64,000 nt of DNA from SABY01 sp964523795 (GCA_964523795.1 CAZGAO010000003.1:62001-126000), one strand, 5' to 3'. Positions 1 through 11,200 are shown, numbered from the stretch's first letter. A program made the numbers and translations. Notes: a model not told the origin generated them from the letters alone.

Positions 1-355
1 GCCCGCCGAGTTTTTGGCAAATAACGACAAAGAATAGTAAGTCCGGTTATTTTTGTACTTTGTTACCGTCTGGTATTTCCTTTAATTCATAATTTGTACT
101 TCGCCCGCCAATTTATTCTCCGCATAATTTTTATTCTCCGCAAATAATGCCCAGATTATTAAGGCTAATCTCCGCATGTTTTGTCTTTTTTACTAGGCGA
201 TAACAATTGGATTTGCACAATAGTGCTGTATTAACGGATGAGTTTAATCATTTAATATTTGCATAAACTACGAAAAATAGCACCCTTACCGTATTCTCCA
301 TGCACTTGTCGCTATCGTCCCAGTGTTTTTTTCTCTCCCGTTTTAGTTTTGCATC
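1..355. other. Left-edge intergenic stretch
   Basis: No gene is recognised here. A short open frame runs in from the left edge and stops with TAG at 35-37, so this could be the last codons of a plus-strand gene cut by the window, but eleven codons are too few to judge. The rest is AT-rich; the phrase ATTCTCCGCA recurs at about 114-155 and CGCCCGCC occurs near the edge and again near 102. Confidence 0.4.
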
Positions 356-580
356 ATGCAAACACACCTTACTATTATTTCCGGTATTTGTGGCCTAATC
401 ATCATTTTTGGTAGCGCAGCCTTACACCCAAATCACTTTAAATGGGTGGCCGGAATTTTCGCATTGTTGGTAATCCTTTTTATCAGGATATCGCTTGGTG
501 AGGTAAGTTTGAAATTAGAATTTCAGTTAACATCAATTTGTTGGCTCTGCGTAATTGCAACAATACTTTTTTTGGTATAA
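356..580 (+). CDS. Small hypothetical membrane protein
   Basis: A 74-residue frame with three hydrophobic stretches (about residues 6-24, 30-46 and 57-74) separated by short polar links, so the product would be a small inner-membrane protein with almost no soluble part. I do not recognise a family. It begins with ATG and ends 12 nt before a GAGACGCG palindrome, a position such palindromes also take after lptD and cysD, which mildly supports a real 3' end. It could also be a chance frame; no conserved residue pattern is visible. Confidence 0.4.
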   Translation: MQTHLTIISGICGLIIIFGSAALHPNHFKWVAGIFALLVILFIRISLGEVSLKLEFQLTSICWLCVIATILFLV

Positions 581-592
581 AATACCCAAGTT

Positions 593-620
593 GTAGAGAC
601 GCGCAAATTGCGCGTCTCTG
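593..620. repeat. GAGACGCG palindrome, copy a
   Basis: Arms GAGACGCGCAA (596-606) and its exact complement (608-618) around a single A. It is one of seven related palindromes in this window (others near 15.6, 15.7, 33.0, 33.25, 50.09 and 50.17 kb). It lies between the small membrane-protein gene and the 2340-residue secreted protein. Confidence 0.85.
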
Positions 621-663
621 CCGGATTTGAAGATAATTTTTAATTAACGAATATCTAAATGCT

Positions 664-3600
664 ATGAAAACCTTTACAACTTTTGCCTTAGCCATGATTT
701 TGAGTGTTGTGGCACTCGCGCAGAATTACGAGCAAATCCCACTCAGCGAAATCACAAAAATTGCCAACCGAAATGCTGAAGCCCTCTGGGGCGAATGCTT
801 TCCGGCCGAGCCTATTCCGTATTATGGCCAGGATGATAAGATCATAGCCTGGCGATTTAACTATTCCATCGGAGTACCCTTTCCCGAAAGGGAAAAAATA
901 ATTAGTGATTGCAGGCATAACGAAGATTGCGCAGATCGCTACTTGCAATGGGGTGGTGATAATTACGGTAGGATTCTGATTGCCGCACGAAATAACATGC
1001 CGGTTATGCTGGAATACTCCAAATGCCTTTCGGCAGAATTTGCGCTGCATACGAAATTTGCTAAACTTTCAAGCAAAGCATTTTCGGATGGTGAATCGGT
1101 GGCGGGAAAGATTTACTATTTGAACCATTTTAATACCTGGCAGGAAATCAGTGATGGTAAAGAAATCAAATACATCTGCACTTCGCCTACGGGGGGCATC
1201 AAATCCCAAACTGAATTTGAGAACAAAAAAAATGAATCGGGATATTTTTGCGAAACCGGAGATTTTGATAAACTCTGGGCAAAATACCAAAATGGATTTG
1301 TAGTGTCGAACAAGGCCGATAAATACATCCCCGATCATCAGTACATGCCTTTTTACGATTGGAGCTATGGGTGCAGCCCCACCGCCGCAGCCATGCTTTT
1401 TGCCTGGTACGACAACCGTTCAGCCATCACCGATTACAAATATTCCTGCTTTGTAAACTGGCATTACCAGCGGTGGGATTCATTGGAAAACCAAACCGAT
1501 TACAATGTTTCAAACCTGCAAAAGGATCTGGCCATAGCCATGCATACGGATACTTTAACCGGAAACACTTCGAGCTACGATTTGGATAATGGAATGCAGC
1601 ATGTTGCCAATAGTCAACGGGGATACAATTTTGATATCGAAGATTATTTTACTTTTTTGTGGACACGAACAAAAAATGATATTGATGACGGAAGGCCACT
1701 AATAGTAAGTATTCCGGGACATTCAACCACCGGTGTTGGCTACAACAATTCCAGCGATGTTGCCATAACTCATTACACCCACGACCCTCCCGAGCATTTA
1801 GTTTATGTAAGCCGATGGAGCATCGACATGACCGTGCGGGCAAAAAAGGGCGGAGGCAAAGGAGCGCACGTGAAACTAATTTCGCCTTATGGCGATCCGC
1901 GATATAGCCGGAATGGTCAGGGCGAAGTATATAACGAAGGCAACTGGGCCGAAATACTTTGGGAAGCCGATGAGGTAGAAGATTCTTATGTTGATATTAG
2001 ATACTCGACGGATGGTGGATACAATTTTCTGCCTGTGATTTTTGATTTCCCAAATACCGGATTGTATAACTGGCAAATCCCTGCGGGAGTAAATTCAACA
2101 AAGTGCCGGGTAATCATCAACTTGTACGATCCGGAATTGGAACCTTACTATGCTGGTGCGGATGGTTCGTGGGGGAATTTCAAAATTAATGCAGGCGGGG
2201 CAATTGCCACTATGAGCGATGGGCATCTGTATGAAAACGAAAGAGTTTCTAAATTCTATTTACATCAGCATCCTCACTCTTCCTGGTCAGTCATAGCAAG
2301 TCACACCGATACCCTCGGCGATCATTGGCAAATGCAGCTTTTTGATGGAGAAGATTTTAACGATGATCCCATCAAAGAATACGTCTATGGCCGTTACACC
2401 AATTTTATTGCCCTCGATGGAAACCATTTAGCTTCGCAACTGCGCGGAGTAAAACACAAACCATACAGTTCCGCCAAAACAAACTACCTCCAATACGAAG
2501 GTGGGAACGATGAGTTGGAGCTCACGTCCGGGGGAACAGTTCAGGTTAATTGGCAAAATGATGAAATCGTTCGGGTTTATGATATTCACCTCACTCCCGG
2601 ACAGTATTTTTTTAGGATGAAACGTCTTTCGGGAGATTTGGATATCGATATGGCATTTATGAGTTCTGCGGATGGCAGTTACATCAAAGATATTTCGCAG
2701 GCCGAATACATTTCTGAAAATGTTGGTGGAGAAGAGGATTCGTACATTGTAAATATTGAAACCGAAGATGATTATGGCTTTTGCATGTTTGCAAAAAAAA
2801 TGGGAAGTGGTTTACTTAGCCTGAAAATAGATGACGCTTATATTTGGACCGGCAACGAGAACAGCAACTGGCACAATGGCGATAACTGGGTTGGTGGTAC
2901 TGTTCCGCCCTGGGGCAGCGATGTGGCCATTCCCAATCGCAGCAACGACCCAAATATATATACGGCCGAAGCACATTGTGGGAGTTTGCGCATCCTTCAG
3001 GGAGCGCATCTTACACTCACAAATTATAACCTCGTTATTCAGGATGATTTAAGTTTGGATGGAACCATCAGTGTTGATAATCCTTCACTGGATGTTTTTT
3101 GTGGTGGTGATGTGGAGGTTTTAAGCCATGGCAATCTTGATATTATTGATAATGCTATGCTGTGGGTAGAGGGCGACTGGACTTTTGAAGAAGGTGCTTA
3201 CACCAATCCAAACAGCGGTACCGTTAAATTTTGGGGAACGCAAAACTCCATCATCCATGTTAAATCAGCAAATTGTCGGTTCAATAACTTACGCATAAGC
3301 AAAACCAGCGGTGCCTGGGTGGCTTATGATAATTGCCCCGATATGGAGCCACTCAAAATTTATAATCAATTTATTATTGATGATGGTGCTGAATTTATCC
3401 AGTGGGCTATGTACAACACCATTTTTGAAGGCTCGTTTTTGGCCTATCCCGGCAGTGAATTTCATTTTGTGAATGGCCAGGCTATTTTCGATTATGCAGG
3501 TACGGGGGGCATTAGCATCAACAGCGAGCCAGGAAGTTATTTTAATGACCTTACCGCGAGTTGTACTAATTGGCTGGGGCTTTCATCGGATATTGAAATT

Positions 3601-6600
3601 CGGGGTGATCTCACCATCAACGAAGGAAACTTTAAAACCCTGGGCTACGATGTGTATATCAAGGGCGACTGGAACGATGAAGCCTGGGGTTTTAACCACG
3701 GAAGCAGTCGCGTAATTTTTAATGGAAGCGGCACACAAACCTCGTATGGCGGAGCTTTTTGGGAACTGGAACTCAACAAGCCAAGTGGCGAATTACGCAT
3801 CCGCGAAAATACTACCGGAGTACAACATTATGATTGGACACAGGGCATCATGCGTGTAAATGGCGGATATTTTTTGGCTTTAGATTGTGAGGATTCCGGG
3901 CTTTATGGTTCTATAACTGTAAGTTCGGGCACAGCCGATTTCAGGCAGGATCCGGGGCAGTATTTTGATATGAATGCAAATCTTGCAATAAGCGGTGGTG
4001 AGTTGCACCTTCATGGTGGAAACGGGATGGGTTTTTGGCCTTTTAGCAATAATGCTTCCATTACCATGTCGGATGGTTTGATTGATATTCACGATTACGG
4101 AATCCGAATTCATAACTCTACAACTTACACTTTGGATGAAGATATTACCGGCGGAATTATTCGTATTAACGGAAGTTTACATATTCATAATGATGATTTT
4201 AATCCAACGGGAGGCACCATACAAATGATAGGCTACAATGAGGATGCTTCGCTACATTCGGTTGTAGGTGCAAATCTTTTTAATTTAGTTGTGGATAAAA
4301 GCAGCAAGAAAAATAAGGCCATTGCTGCCAATTTGGTAGCCACCGGATATGTGGATATTAATGGAGATTTTACGCTTGATGGCGGAAATTTTGAAGCACC
4401 GAGCACACTGTGTATTCAGGGACAATTTAATAACAATCTCACACCTTCTCATTTTGATGAACTTACGGGTACCGTAATATTTGATGGTGCTGATAATAAT
4501 GAATTTGAAAATGATGAGGTTTTTTACAACCTGATCGTGGACAAACCTTCTGATTATTTTATCATCAACGAAGGCGTTTCTTTGGGAGTAAATGGAACTT
4601 TTACTGTGGACGAAGGCATAGCCTACTTTATGCCCGGCAGTGAAATTACTTTGGGAAATGCCCTGGAAGTGAATTATGGCGGGACTCTGGTTTTAGAAGG
4701 AAACGACACCGATTATGTTTCCGTAAATCAAGGAACCTCAAAAGCCAACTATTCCTTCGATATTAATCCGGGTGGCGAAATTGCGGCCATTCACACCATT
4801 TTTATTTTCATGGATTTAGAAGGGATTAATATCCATAGCGGAGCCTACGTGTGGCCCGAAGGAGCTTTCCATAACTGCAATTTTGCTTATGGCTTACCGG
4901 GAGGAACAGCTATGACCATCGACAATGGTGCTGATCTGGTGATTCATGATGCGTATTTTTTGCCCAATACAACGGGAATGGCGCATAACGTTACTAAAAA
5001 TGTGGATAACGGAACAGTGTTTTTCGATGGTGCCGTAGGGGATTTTTCGGGTTCGGATTTTGAGAATGATCCCTACAACCGCATCCATTGGGAATACATC
5101 CCTCCCTTTGAATTGCCCTTTGCCGAAAATTGGGATTCCGGGGATTTTGAAAGCAATATCTGGACAGCTACTTCCGAAAATTGGTTTGTGGATGCCAACA
5201 ATGGAAACGATGAACCCTCGGCCGGATTTAAATTTACTCCCCGGATTTATAACTACTCCGAACAATTACGCAGCTACCAGCTCAACGGAGTTCCGCACAG
5301 CACGGTGCAACTTAGCTACGACATTGCTTTTGAAGATTGGGATCCGGTAACTTTAGAACAACTTTCGGTACGATTGGTCTATCCAAATGCTGATTATTAC
5401 ACCCTGGCCAATTATGATAATTCGGCCGGAACCTTCGACTTTATCAGCGAAACTATCGACATCTCTGAATATGCTGCCGGCGAAATTTTTATGATAAGCT
5501 TTGTAGCGCATGGCGAGGATTCGTGGAGCATCGAGAAATGGAACATCGATAATATTGTGGTTTCGGGAATACCCGAAGAACCCGGAAAACTTTTGGGGAC
5601 TGTAAAAGATGCCATGTCCGAAAACCCGATTCAGGATGCACTGGCAGAAATCATAGGAACTGCATTTAGCATGATAACTGATGAAAATGGCGAATTCAAC
5701 ATCGTGGATGTGCCGCCAGGATTTTATACCGTAAAAATTAATGCCGATGGCTATCTTTCAAAAACAATCAACAACGTGGAAATCAAAGCCGAAGAAAATA
5801 CCTTCCTTACCATTCTGCTTACTCCTGAACCACCAAGTTATTGCACCCAAAATCTCTATCAATATGGCTGTGCCGAAGGTGATGGCATCAATACCTTTAT
5901 TCTCCAGGATATTGTAAACGAAGAATCCGGATGCAGTGCAAATGGCTTTGGCGATTTTACGACCCTGTCCACCGATCTTACACAAGGCTATCCCTATCCC
6001 CTCCAGCTATCGTCCAATTACGAAAACCAGTATGTGTCGGTTTGGATTGATTTGAACGACAATTTCGAATTTGAGGAAACTGAAAAAATGCTCGCTGATT
6101 TCCTGTTGGAAATTGGTAATGAAACTTATTCAGCCGTTCTCGAAATACCTGATCTTGCTCCCCTGGGTGTTCACCGCTTGCGTGCCCGCGCCGTTTGGAG
6201 TCTCCAAAATACAAATCCCTGCGATTATTACAGCTTTGGCGAAGTGGAAGATTACACGGTAAATATTACCAACGAATCCGCGCTTGGCGGCTTAAAGGCT
6301 TTTGTTTTTGATAATCTGCAAAAAGCAAGCATAGCAAGTGCCCGAGTAGAAATTATGGGTACCGGCCAGTTTGCTTACACCGAAGAAGAGGGTTATTGTA
6401 TTATTGATTTTATCGAACCCGGAAAATACGATATCCAGGTTTCTGCTAATGGTTATGAAACGCTGACTTTAACAGCTCAATACATTTTCCCGAACATGAA
6501 TAACCTCATCGAAATTGAACTTGTCCCACTCGCTATCCTCAGCCACAATATTTCGCTTACAGAGGGATGGCAAGGATTGTCGAGTTACCTGATGCCGTCA

Positions 6601-7686
6601 GAATCGGACATTGAAACCATTTTTGGCCCCATAGGTAACCAAATGACGCTGGTGTATAATTATGAGCAAATGTATTGGCCCAATGCAGGAATTGCTACCC
6701 TGACAAACTGGGATCATCACGATGCCTTCTTTATCAAAATGCAGGAAGGTGCCACTTTAAATATTACAGGTTATGCCGAGGCAAATCTATCCTGCGATGT
6801 CCCGGCTTCATGGTCGATATTGCCGGTGATATGCCCGGATGATGTAAGCCTGACCGAACTTTTTGATGGCAAAGCGGTAAAAGATAATGTGGTTCTGATT
6901 AAGGAAATTGCCGGAACCGGCGTTTACTGGCCTGAGTATAACATCAACTCACTCGGCGTACTTCATTGTGGAAAAGCCTACAACTTGCTGATGGAAACTG
7001 CAGATCAGATTACCTTCCCGGAAGCCCCCACAAAAGCCACCTCAAACGTTAAAGCGTGGGAATACCCGAATATTTTCGGTTTTGACAAACCCATAAAAAC
7101 GGCTTCATCGCATCTGATAGTTTTTCCTGAACATGCATTTGAGCAATTGAATTTTAATAAAGAAAACCTGATAGTAGCAAAAACTTCGGAGGGATTGGTT
7201 TGTGGAATGACTCCGATAAAAGGAAACTCAGCACTCACCATTTATGGAGATGACCAGACCACCTTTGGAAAAGATGGGTTTTTTGAAGGGGAACATATTA
7301 GTTTTTCAGTTGTCAACCCACAAACTTTGCAGGAGCAAACTTTACAAATCACTTTTGAAGAGTCATGGGCAAACCACGGGGGTAAGTTTGAGAGCAATGG
7401 AGTTTCTGTTGTGAAAGATGCGGTTTCGGGCACAACTGGTTTAGCGAACGAACTTTCCAAATCCGTAAACATTTACCCCAATCCAACGCACGGCAAATTT
7501 GTGATTGATGGTTTGGATGAATCTACCACCATAGAAATATTTGATGCCGGCGGACAGGTGATTCTGCAAAAAACCATTTCTCCCATTGAAAATCATCTCG
7601 ATCTCACTGGTGTGGAAAAGGGAGTTTACAATGTTCGTTTGATAAGTTCAAATGGAACATTTACCAAAAGGATTGTGCTTTTATAA
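664..7686 (+). CDS. Giant T9SS-secreted protein with C39-like cysteine protease domain
   Basis: 2340 residues. A signal peptide (about 1-20) is followed by a C39-like papain-fold region: Cys237 in YGCSPTAAAM, His353 in GHSTTGVGY and Asp374 in THDPP are in the order expected of a Cys/His/Asp triad. From about 726 comes a long beta-rich repeat region opening with the SNWHNGDNW type of motif, then a MAM/jelly-roll-like segment (about 1480-1637), a carboxypeptidase-regulatory-like domain, a GEVEDY domain (ending near 1868), a second regulatory-like domain, and a W/Y-rich module shared with the 3297-residue protein in this window. The last 73 residues, starting at NIYPNPTHGKF, are a type A T9SS sorting domain, so export to the cell surface or medium is expected. 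The fold assignment is inference; whether the enzyme cuts peptides is unknown. Confidence 0.85.
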   Translation: MKTFTTFALAMILSVVALAQNYEQIPLSEITKIANRNAEALWGECFPAEPIPYYGQDDKIIAWRFNYSIGVPFPEREKIISDCRHNEDCADRYLQWGGDNYGRILIAARNNMPVMLEYSKCLSAEFALHTKFAKLSSKAFSDGESVAGKIYYLNHFNTWQEISDGKEIKYICTSPTGGIKSQTEFENKKNESGYFCETGDFDKLWAKYQNGFVVSNKADKYIPDHQYMPFYDWSYGCSPTAAAMLFAWYDNRSAITDYKYSCFVNWHYQRWDSLENQTDYNVSNLQKDLAIAMHTDTLTGNTSSYDLDNGMQHVANSQRGYNFDIEDYFTFLWTRTKNDIDDGRPLIVSIPGHSTTGVGYNNSSDVAITHYTHDPPEHLVYVSRWSIDMTVRAKKGGGKGAHVKLISPYGDPRYSRNGQGEVYNEGNWAEILWEADEVEDSYVDIRYSTDGGYNFLPVIFDFPNTGLYNWQIPAGVNSTKCRVIINLYDPELEPYYAGADGSWGNFKINAGGAIATMSDGHLYENERVSKFYLHQHPHSSWSVIASHTDTLGDHWQMQLFDGEDFNDDPIKEYVYGRYTNFIALDGNHLASQLRGVKHKPYSSAKTNYLQYEGGNDELELTSGGTVQVNWQNDEIVRVYDIHLTPGQYFFRMKRLSGDLDIDMAFMSSADGSYIKDISQAEYISENVGGEEDSYIVNIETEDDYGFCMFAKKMGSGLLSLKIDDAYIWTGNENSNWHNGDNWVGGTVPPWGSDVAIPNRSNDPNIYTAEAHCGSLRILQGAHLTLTNYNLVIQDDLSLDGTISVDNPSLDVFCGGDVEVLSHGNLDIIDNAMLWVEGDWTFEEGAYTNPNSGTVKFWGTQNSIIHVKSANCRFNNLRISKTSGAWVAYDNCPDMEPLKIYNQFIIDDGAEFIQWAMYNTIFEGSFLAYPGSEFHFVNGQAIFDYAGTGGISINSEPGSYFNDLTASCTNWLGLSSDIEIRGDLTINEGNFKTLGYDVYIKGDWNDEAWGFNHGSSRVIFNGSGTQTSYGGAFWELELNKPSGELRIRENTTGVQHYDWTQGIMRVNGGYFLALDCEDSGLYGSITVSSGTADFRQDPGQYFDMNANLAISGGELHLHGGNGMGFWPFSNNASITMSDGLIDIHDYGIRIHNSTTYTLDEDITGGIIRINGSLHIHNDDFNPTGGTIQMIGYNEDASLHSVVGANLFNLVVDKSSKKNKAIAANLVATGYVDINGDFTLDGGNFEAPSTLCIQGQFNNNLTPSHFDELTGTVIFDGADNNEFENDEVFYNLIVDKPSDYFIINEGVSLGVNGTFTVDEGIAYFMPGSEITLGNALEVNYGGTLVLEGNDTDYVSVNQGTSKANYSFDINPGGEIAAIHTIFIFMDLEGINIHSGAYVWPEGAFHNCNFAYGLPGGTAMTIDNGADLVIHDAYFLPNTTGMAHNVTKNVDNGTVFFDGAVGDFSGSDFENDPYNRIHWEYIPPFELPFAENWDSGDFESNIWTATSENWFVDANNGNDEPSAGFKFTPRIYNYSEQLRSYQLNGVPHSTVQLSYDIAFEDWDPVTLEQLSVRLVYPNADYYTLANYDNSAGTFDFISETIDISEYAAGEIFMISFVAHGEDSWSIEKWNIDNIVVSGIPEEPGKLLGTVKDAMSENPIQDALAEIIGTAFSMITDENGEFNIVDVPPGFYTVKINADGYLSKTINNVEIKAEENTFLTILLTPEPPSYCTQNLYQYGCAEGDGINTFILQDIVNEESGCSANGFGDFTTLSTDLTQGYPYPLQLSSNYENQYVSVWIDLNDNFEFEETEKMLADFLLEIGNETYSAVLEIPDLAPLGVHRLRARAVWSLQNTNPCDYYSFGEVEDYTVNITNESALGGLKAFVFDNLQKASIASARVEIMGTGQFAYTEEEGYCIIDFIEPGKYDIQVSANGYETLTLTAQYIFPNMNNLIEIELVPLAILSHNISLTEGWQGLSSYLMPSESDIETIFGPIGNQMTLVYNYEQMYWPNAGIATLTNWDHHDAFFIKMQEGATLNITGYAEANLSCDVPASWSILPVICPDDVSLTELFDGKAVKDNVVLIKEIAGTGVYWPEYNINSLGVLHCGKAYNLLMETADQITFPEAPTKATSNVKAWEYPNIFGFDKPIKTASSHLIVFPEHAFEQLNFNKENLIVAKTSEGLVCGMTPIKGNSALTIYGDDQTTFGKDGFFEGEHISFSVVNPQTLQEQTLQITFEESWANHGGKFESNGVSVVKDAVSGTTGLANELSKSVNIYPNPTHGKFVIDGLDESTTIEIFDAGGQVILQKTISPIENHLDLTGVEKGVYNVRLISSNGTFTKRIVLL

Positions 7687-7735
7687 ATATCGACCTCTTG
7701 ACTCATAAGTTTGTAATCAAATACTTACAACAATG

Positions 7736-7892
7736 TTATCGTAAATCTACATGTCGCAAAATTCATACTGAATAACTTAGTGTTTCTTAGTGCCTTGGGG
7801 TCTTTGTGGCTATCCTATATTCCCTTGCCACAAAGGCTCAAAGTCTCTAAGTTTCACTAAGGGTATTAAATGCGACAAAGCAATTACGATAA
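7736..7892. repeat. 157-bp imperfect hairpin element
   Basis: The left half (7736-7810) and the reverse complement of the right half (7827-7892) align over most of their length: both begin TTATCGTAA, both contain TGTCGCA, then CTTAGTG, and both end CCTTTGTGGC or TCTTTGTGGC, leaving a 16-nt loop. The folded form would be a long hairpin of the kind seen in MITE-like intergenic units. It sits between the secreted-protein gene and its likely terminator. Confidence 0.65.
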
Positions 7893-7928
7893 GTCAGGAG
7901 TTTGGTAATAACAGTAGGTTTTAAATAC

Positions 7929-7959
7929 AAAGCCCCGGCTGTGCTTGGCCGGGGCTTTT
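7929..7959 (+). terminator. Probable intrinsic terminator
   Basis: Stem AAGCCCCGGC / GCCGGGGCTT with an 8-nt loop, followed by T residues. It lies about 245 bp after the stop of the 2340-residue secreted protein, with only the hairpin element between them, and reads equally well toward the converging icmF side. Confidence 0.7.
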
Positions 7960-8041
7960 GGTTTAAACTTTACAGCTCGAAAAAATTTAACAGACTCCAC
8001 CTCAGATATCATTGATGTGGATCATCGGATAAATTGGGAAT

Positions 8042-8078
8042 AGATTTCTCCTGCCGCAACTGCGGCATCGAAATGACA
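8042..8078. repeat. AGATTTCTCC...TCGAAATGACA repeat
   Basis: AGATTTCTCC, a small hairpin (TGCCGCA/TGCGGCA) and TCGAAATGACA. The same two end motifs recur in one orientation at 44011-44066 and inverted at 44142-44194, so this is a dispersed unit with a variable middle. Confidence 0.55.
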
Positions 8079-8130
8079 TTGTAGAGCGTGAAAACCCTTC
8101 CTGGCCAAGTCAGACAGGCTTAGCATTAAA

Positions 8131-8244
8131 AAAAACCTTAGTAGAAAATACGACCACAACGCCCCCCCCCTAACTTTATTTCTATCGTGATGTAAAAATA
8201 AGCTTGGTTTTCTTTTGAGGAATTATTTTTCTACTAAGGTTTTT
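8131..8244. repeat. 114-bp element with 18-bp inverted ends
   Basis: The ends AAAAACCTTAGTAGAAAA (8131-8148) and its perfect complement (8227-8244) bracket about 78 bp that include a run of nine C. It lies 8 bp beyond the icmF stop codon. The inverted ends and size suggest a small non-coding mobile element; a transcript reading off icmF would also fold here. Confidence 0.6.
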
Positions 8245-8252
8245 AGCTGAAC

Positions 8253-11200
8253 TTACATATTCCTTCTATACTGCCCGCCTACCTCAAACAGGGCTTCGGT
8301 GATTTGCCCCAGCGAGGCATATTTAGCAGCTTCCATCAGGCTCTCGAAGATGTTGCCATTATGTAAAGCCGTTTCGCCAAGTGCTTCCAAACTTTTAGCT
8401 GCTTCCTTTTTGTAGGTTTTGTGCAGCCCTTCAAGCATGGCTATCTGATATTCTTTTTCGGCCTTGGTGGCGCGTATCACTTCGCCTGGCAATACCGTGG
8501 GTGAACCCTCAGATGAGAGGAAGGTGTTAACGCCCATGATGGGCAGCTTTCCGCTATGTTTCATCGATTCGTAGTACAGCGATTCTTCCTGTATCTTGCT
8601 GCGCTGGTACATGGTTTCCATGGCTCCCAGTACGCCGCCGCGTTCGGTAATCCGGTCGAATTCCAGCAGCACGGCTTCTTCCACAAGGTCGGTTAGTTCT
8701 TCGATGATGAAGGCCCCCTGGAGGGGATTTTGGTTTTTGGCCAGTCCCAGCTCGTGGTTTATAATCATTTGTATGGCGATGGCACGGCGCACCGATTCTT
8801 CGGTGGGTGTGGTGATGGCTTCATCGTAGGCATTGGTGTGCAGCGAATTGCAATTGTCGTATATGGCGTATAAGGCCTGGAGCGTGGTGCGAATATCGTT
8901 AAAACCAATTTCCTGGGCATGAAGCGAGCGCCCCGAAGTTTGGATATGATATTTTAACTTTTGCGAGCGGTCGTCGGCACCATATTTTAGTTTCATGGCT
9001 TTGGCCCAGATAAGTCGGGCAACGCGCCCGAGTACCGAATATTCGGGGTCGATGCCATTGGAGAAAAAGAAGGACAGGTTGGGCGCAAATTTGCTGATGT
9101 CCATGCCACGGCTGGCGTAATATTCCACGTAAGTGAAACCGTTGGCCAGGGTAAAGGCCAATTGTGAAATGGGGTTTGCCCCGGCTTCGGCAATGTGGTA
9201 GCCCGAGATGGACACCGAGTAAAAGTTTCTTACTTTGTTATTGATAAAATATTCCTGCACATCGCCCATTACCTTGAGCGAGAAATCGGTGGAGAAGATA
9301 CAGGTATTTTGAGCCTGGTCTTCTTTTAGGATGTCGGCCTGGATGGTTCCGCGCACGCGGGCAATGGTATCTTTTTTAATTTTTTGATACACTTCATCGG
9401 GTAAAACCTGGTCGCCGGTAAGGCCCAGCAACATCAAACCAAGTCCATCGTTGCCTTTGGGCAGGTCGCCCTGGTAAGCTGGGCGTTTGGTCCCATGTTT
9501 TTTGTACAGGTCAGCAATTTTCTTCTCGACTTCTTTTTCCAGGCCATTTTCGTTGATATAGATTTCGCATTGCTGGTCGATGGCAGCATTCATAAAAAAG
9601 CCGACCATTGTTGGCGCCGGTCCGTTGATGGTCATCGACACGGAGGTTTTGGCATCTACCAGATTAAAACCTGAATACAGTTTTTTGGCATCATCGAGGC
9701 AGCAAATCGAAACGCCCGAGTTGCCCACCTTGCCATAAATGTCGGGGCGGCGGTCGGGGTTGCGGCCATAAAGGGTTACCGAATCAAAAGCCGTCGATAG
9801 TCTTCGTGCGGGCATACCGTACGAAACGTAATGGAAGCGTTTGTTGGTGCGTTCCGAGCCGCCTTCGCCGGCAAACATCCGCGTGGGATCTTCGCCCTCG
9901 CGCTTAAAAGGGAACACGCCGGCGGCAAAGGGAAATTCGCCGGGTACATTTTCGCGCAGATTCCATTTCAGGATATCGCCCCAGCCGGTATATTTGGGCA
10001 GGGTGATTTTTGGAATCTGAAGATGAGATAATGATTCCGTGTGCGTTTCTACGCAGATATCCTTACCCCGCACCTCATAGCAAAAGGTTTTTTTGCGCAG
10101 TGCTTTTTTCTTCGTATCCCATTCTTTGATAATTTTCTTATTGCGCGGATCGAGGTTAAGTTCCTGGCTGGTATATAATTTATGCAAGGATTCGGCCGTA
10201 TCGTTTTGCCCTTCGTTTTTTGCTATTTGTATGGATTCGTGCAGGGCAAACAGTTTTTGCGCTACTACGCCCTGTTCATCGCACCATTGGTTGTAATTGC
10301 GAACTGTATCCGAAATCTCCGACAGGTAGCGCACCCGCTTTGGCGGGATAATGAATATCTTTTCTGACATCTCGTGGGTGATCTCCATTTTGGAGGCGAA
10401 GTCGATGCCGGTTTTTTGGGCTATCTTTTCGATGAGTGCCTTGTACAGGGCGTTGGTACCCGGGTCGTTAAACTGCGAAGCAATGGAGCCATACACCGGC
10501 ATTTGCTCGGGTGTCTGATCGAAAAGCTGATGATTGCGCTGGTATTGTTTTTTTACATCGCGCAAAGCATCCAGTGACCCACGCTTGTCGAATTTGTTCA
10601 GTGCAATAATGTCGGCAAAATCGAGCATGTCAATTTTTTCGAGCTGTGTGGCCGCGCCATATTCGGGGGTCATCACATACATCGACACATCGCTGTGATC
10701 CACAATCTCGGTATCGCTTTGCCCGATGCCCGAGGTTTCGAGGATGATCAAATCGAAGCCGGCCATCTTGAGCAGGCATACGGTATCTTTTACGTAGTTG
10801 GATAAGGAGAGGTTGGCCTGGCGTGTGGCCAGCGAACGCATATAAATGCGTGGGCTGTTGATGCTATTCATCCGGATGCGGTCGCCCAGCAGAGCACCAC
10901 CGGTTTTGCGCTTGGAAGGATCGACCGAGATAATGCCCAGCATTTTTTCGGGGAAGTCGTCCAAAAATCGGCGTACAATTTCATCCACCAGCGAAGACTT
11001 GCCCGAGCCACCGGTTCCGGTAATCCCAAGTACCGGGATTTGACTTTGACATTTGGCGGTATTGTTTTTAAGGAATTCGGTAGTATGTTTTGGGAAATTC
11101 TCGACCGCCGAAATTACCTGTGCCAGGTGGACGATGTCTTTGTTTTGGATTTTTTCGACATCGGGTACTATATCTTTACCCGTGGGGTAGTCCGACTTTT

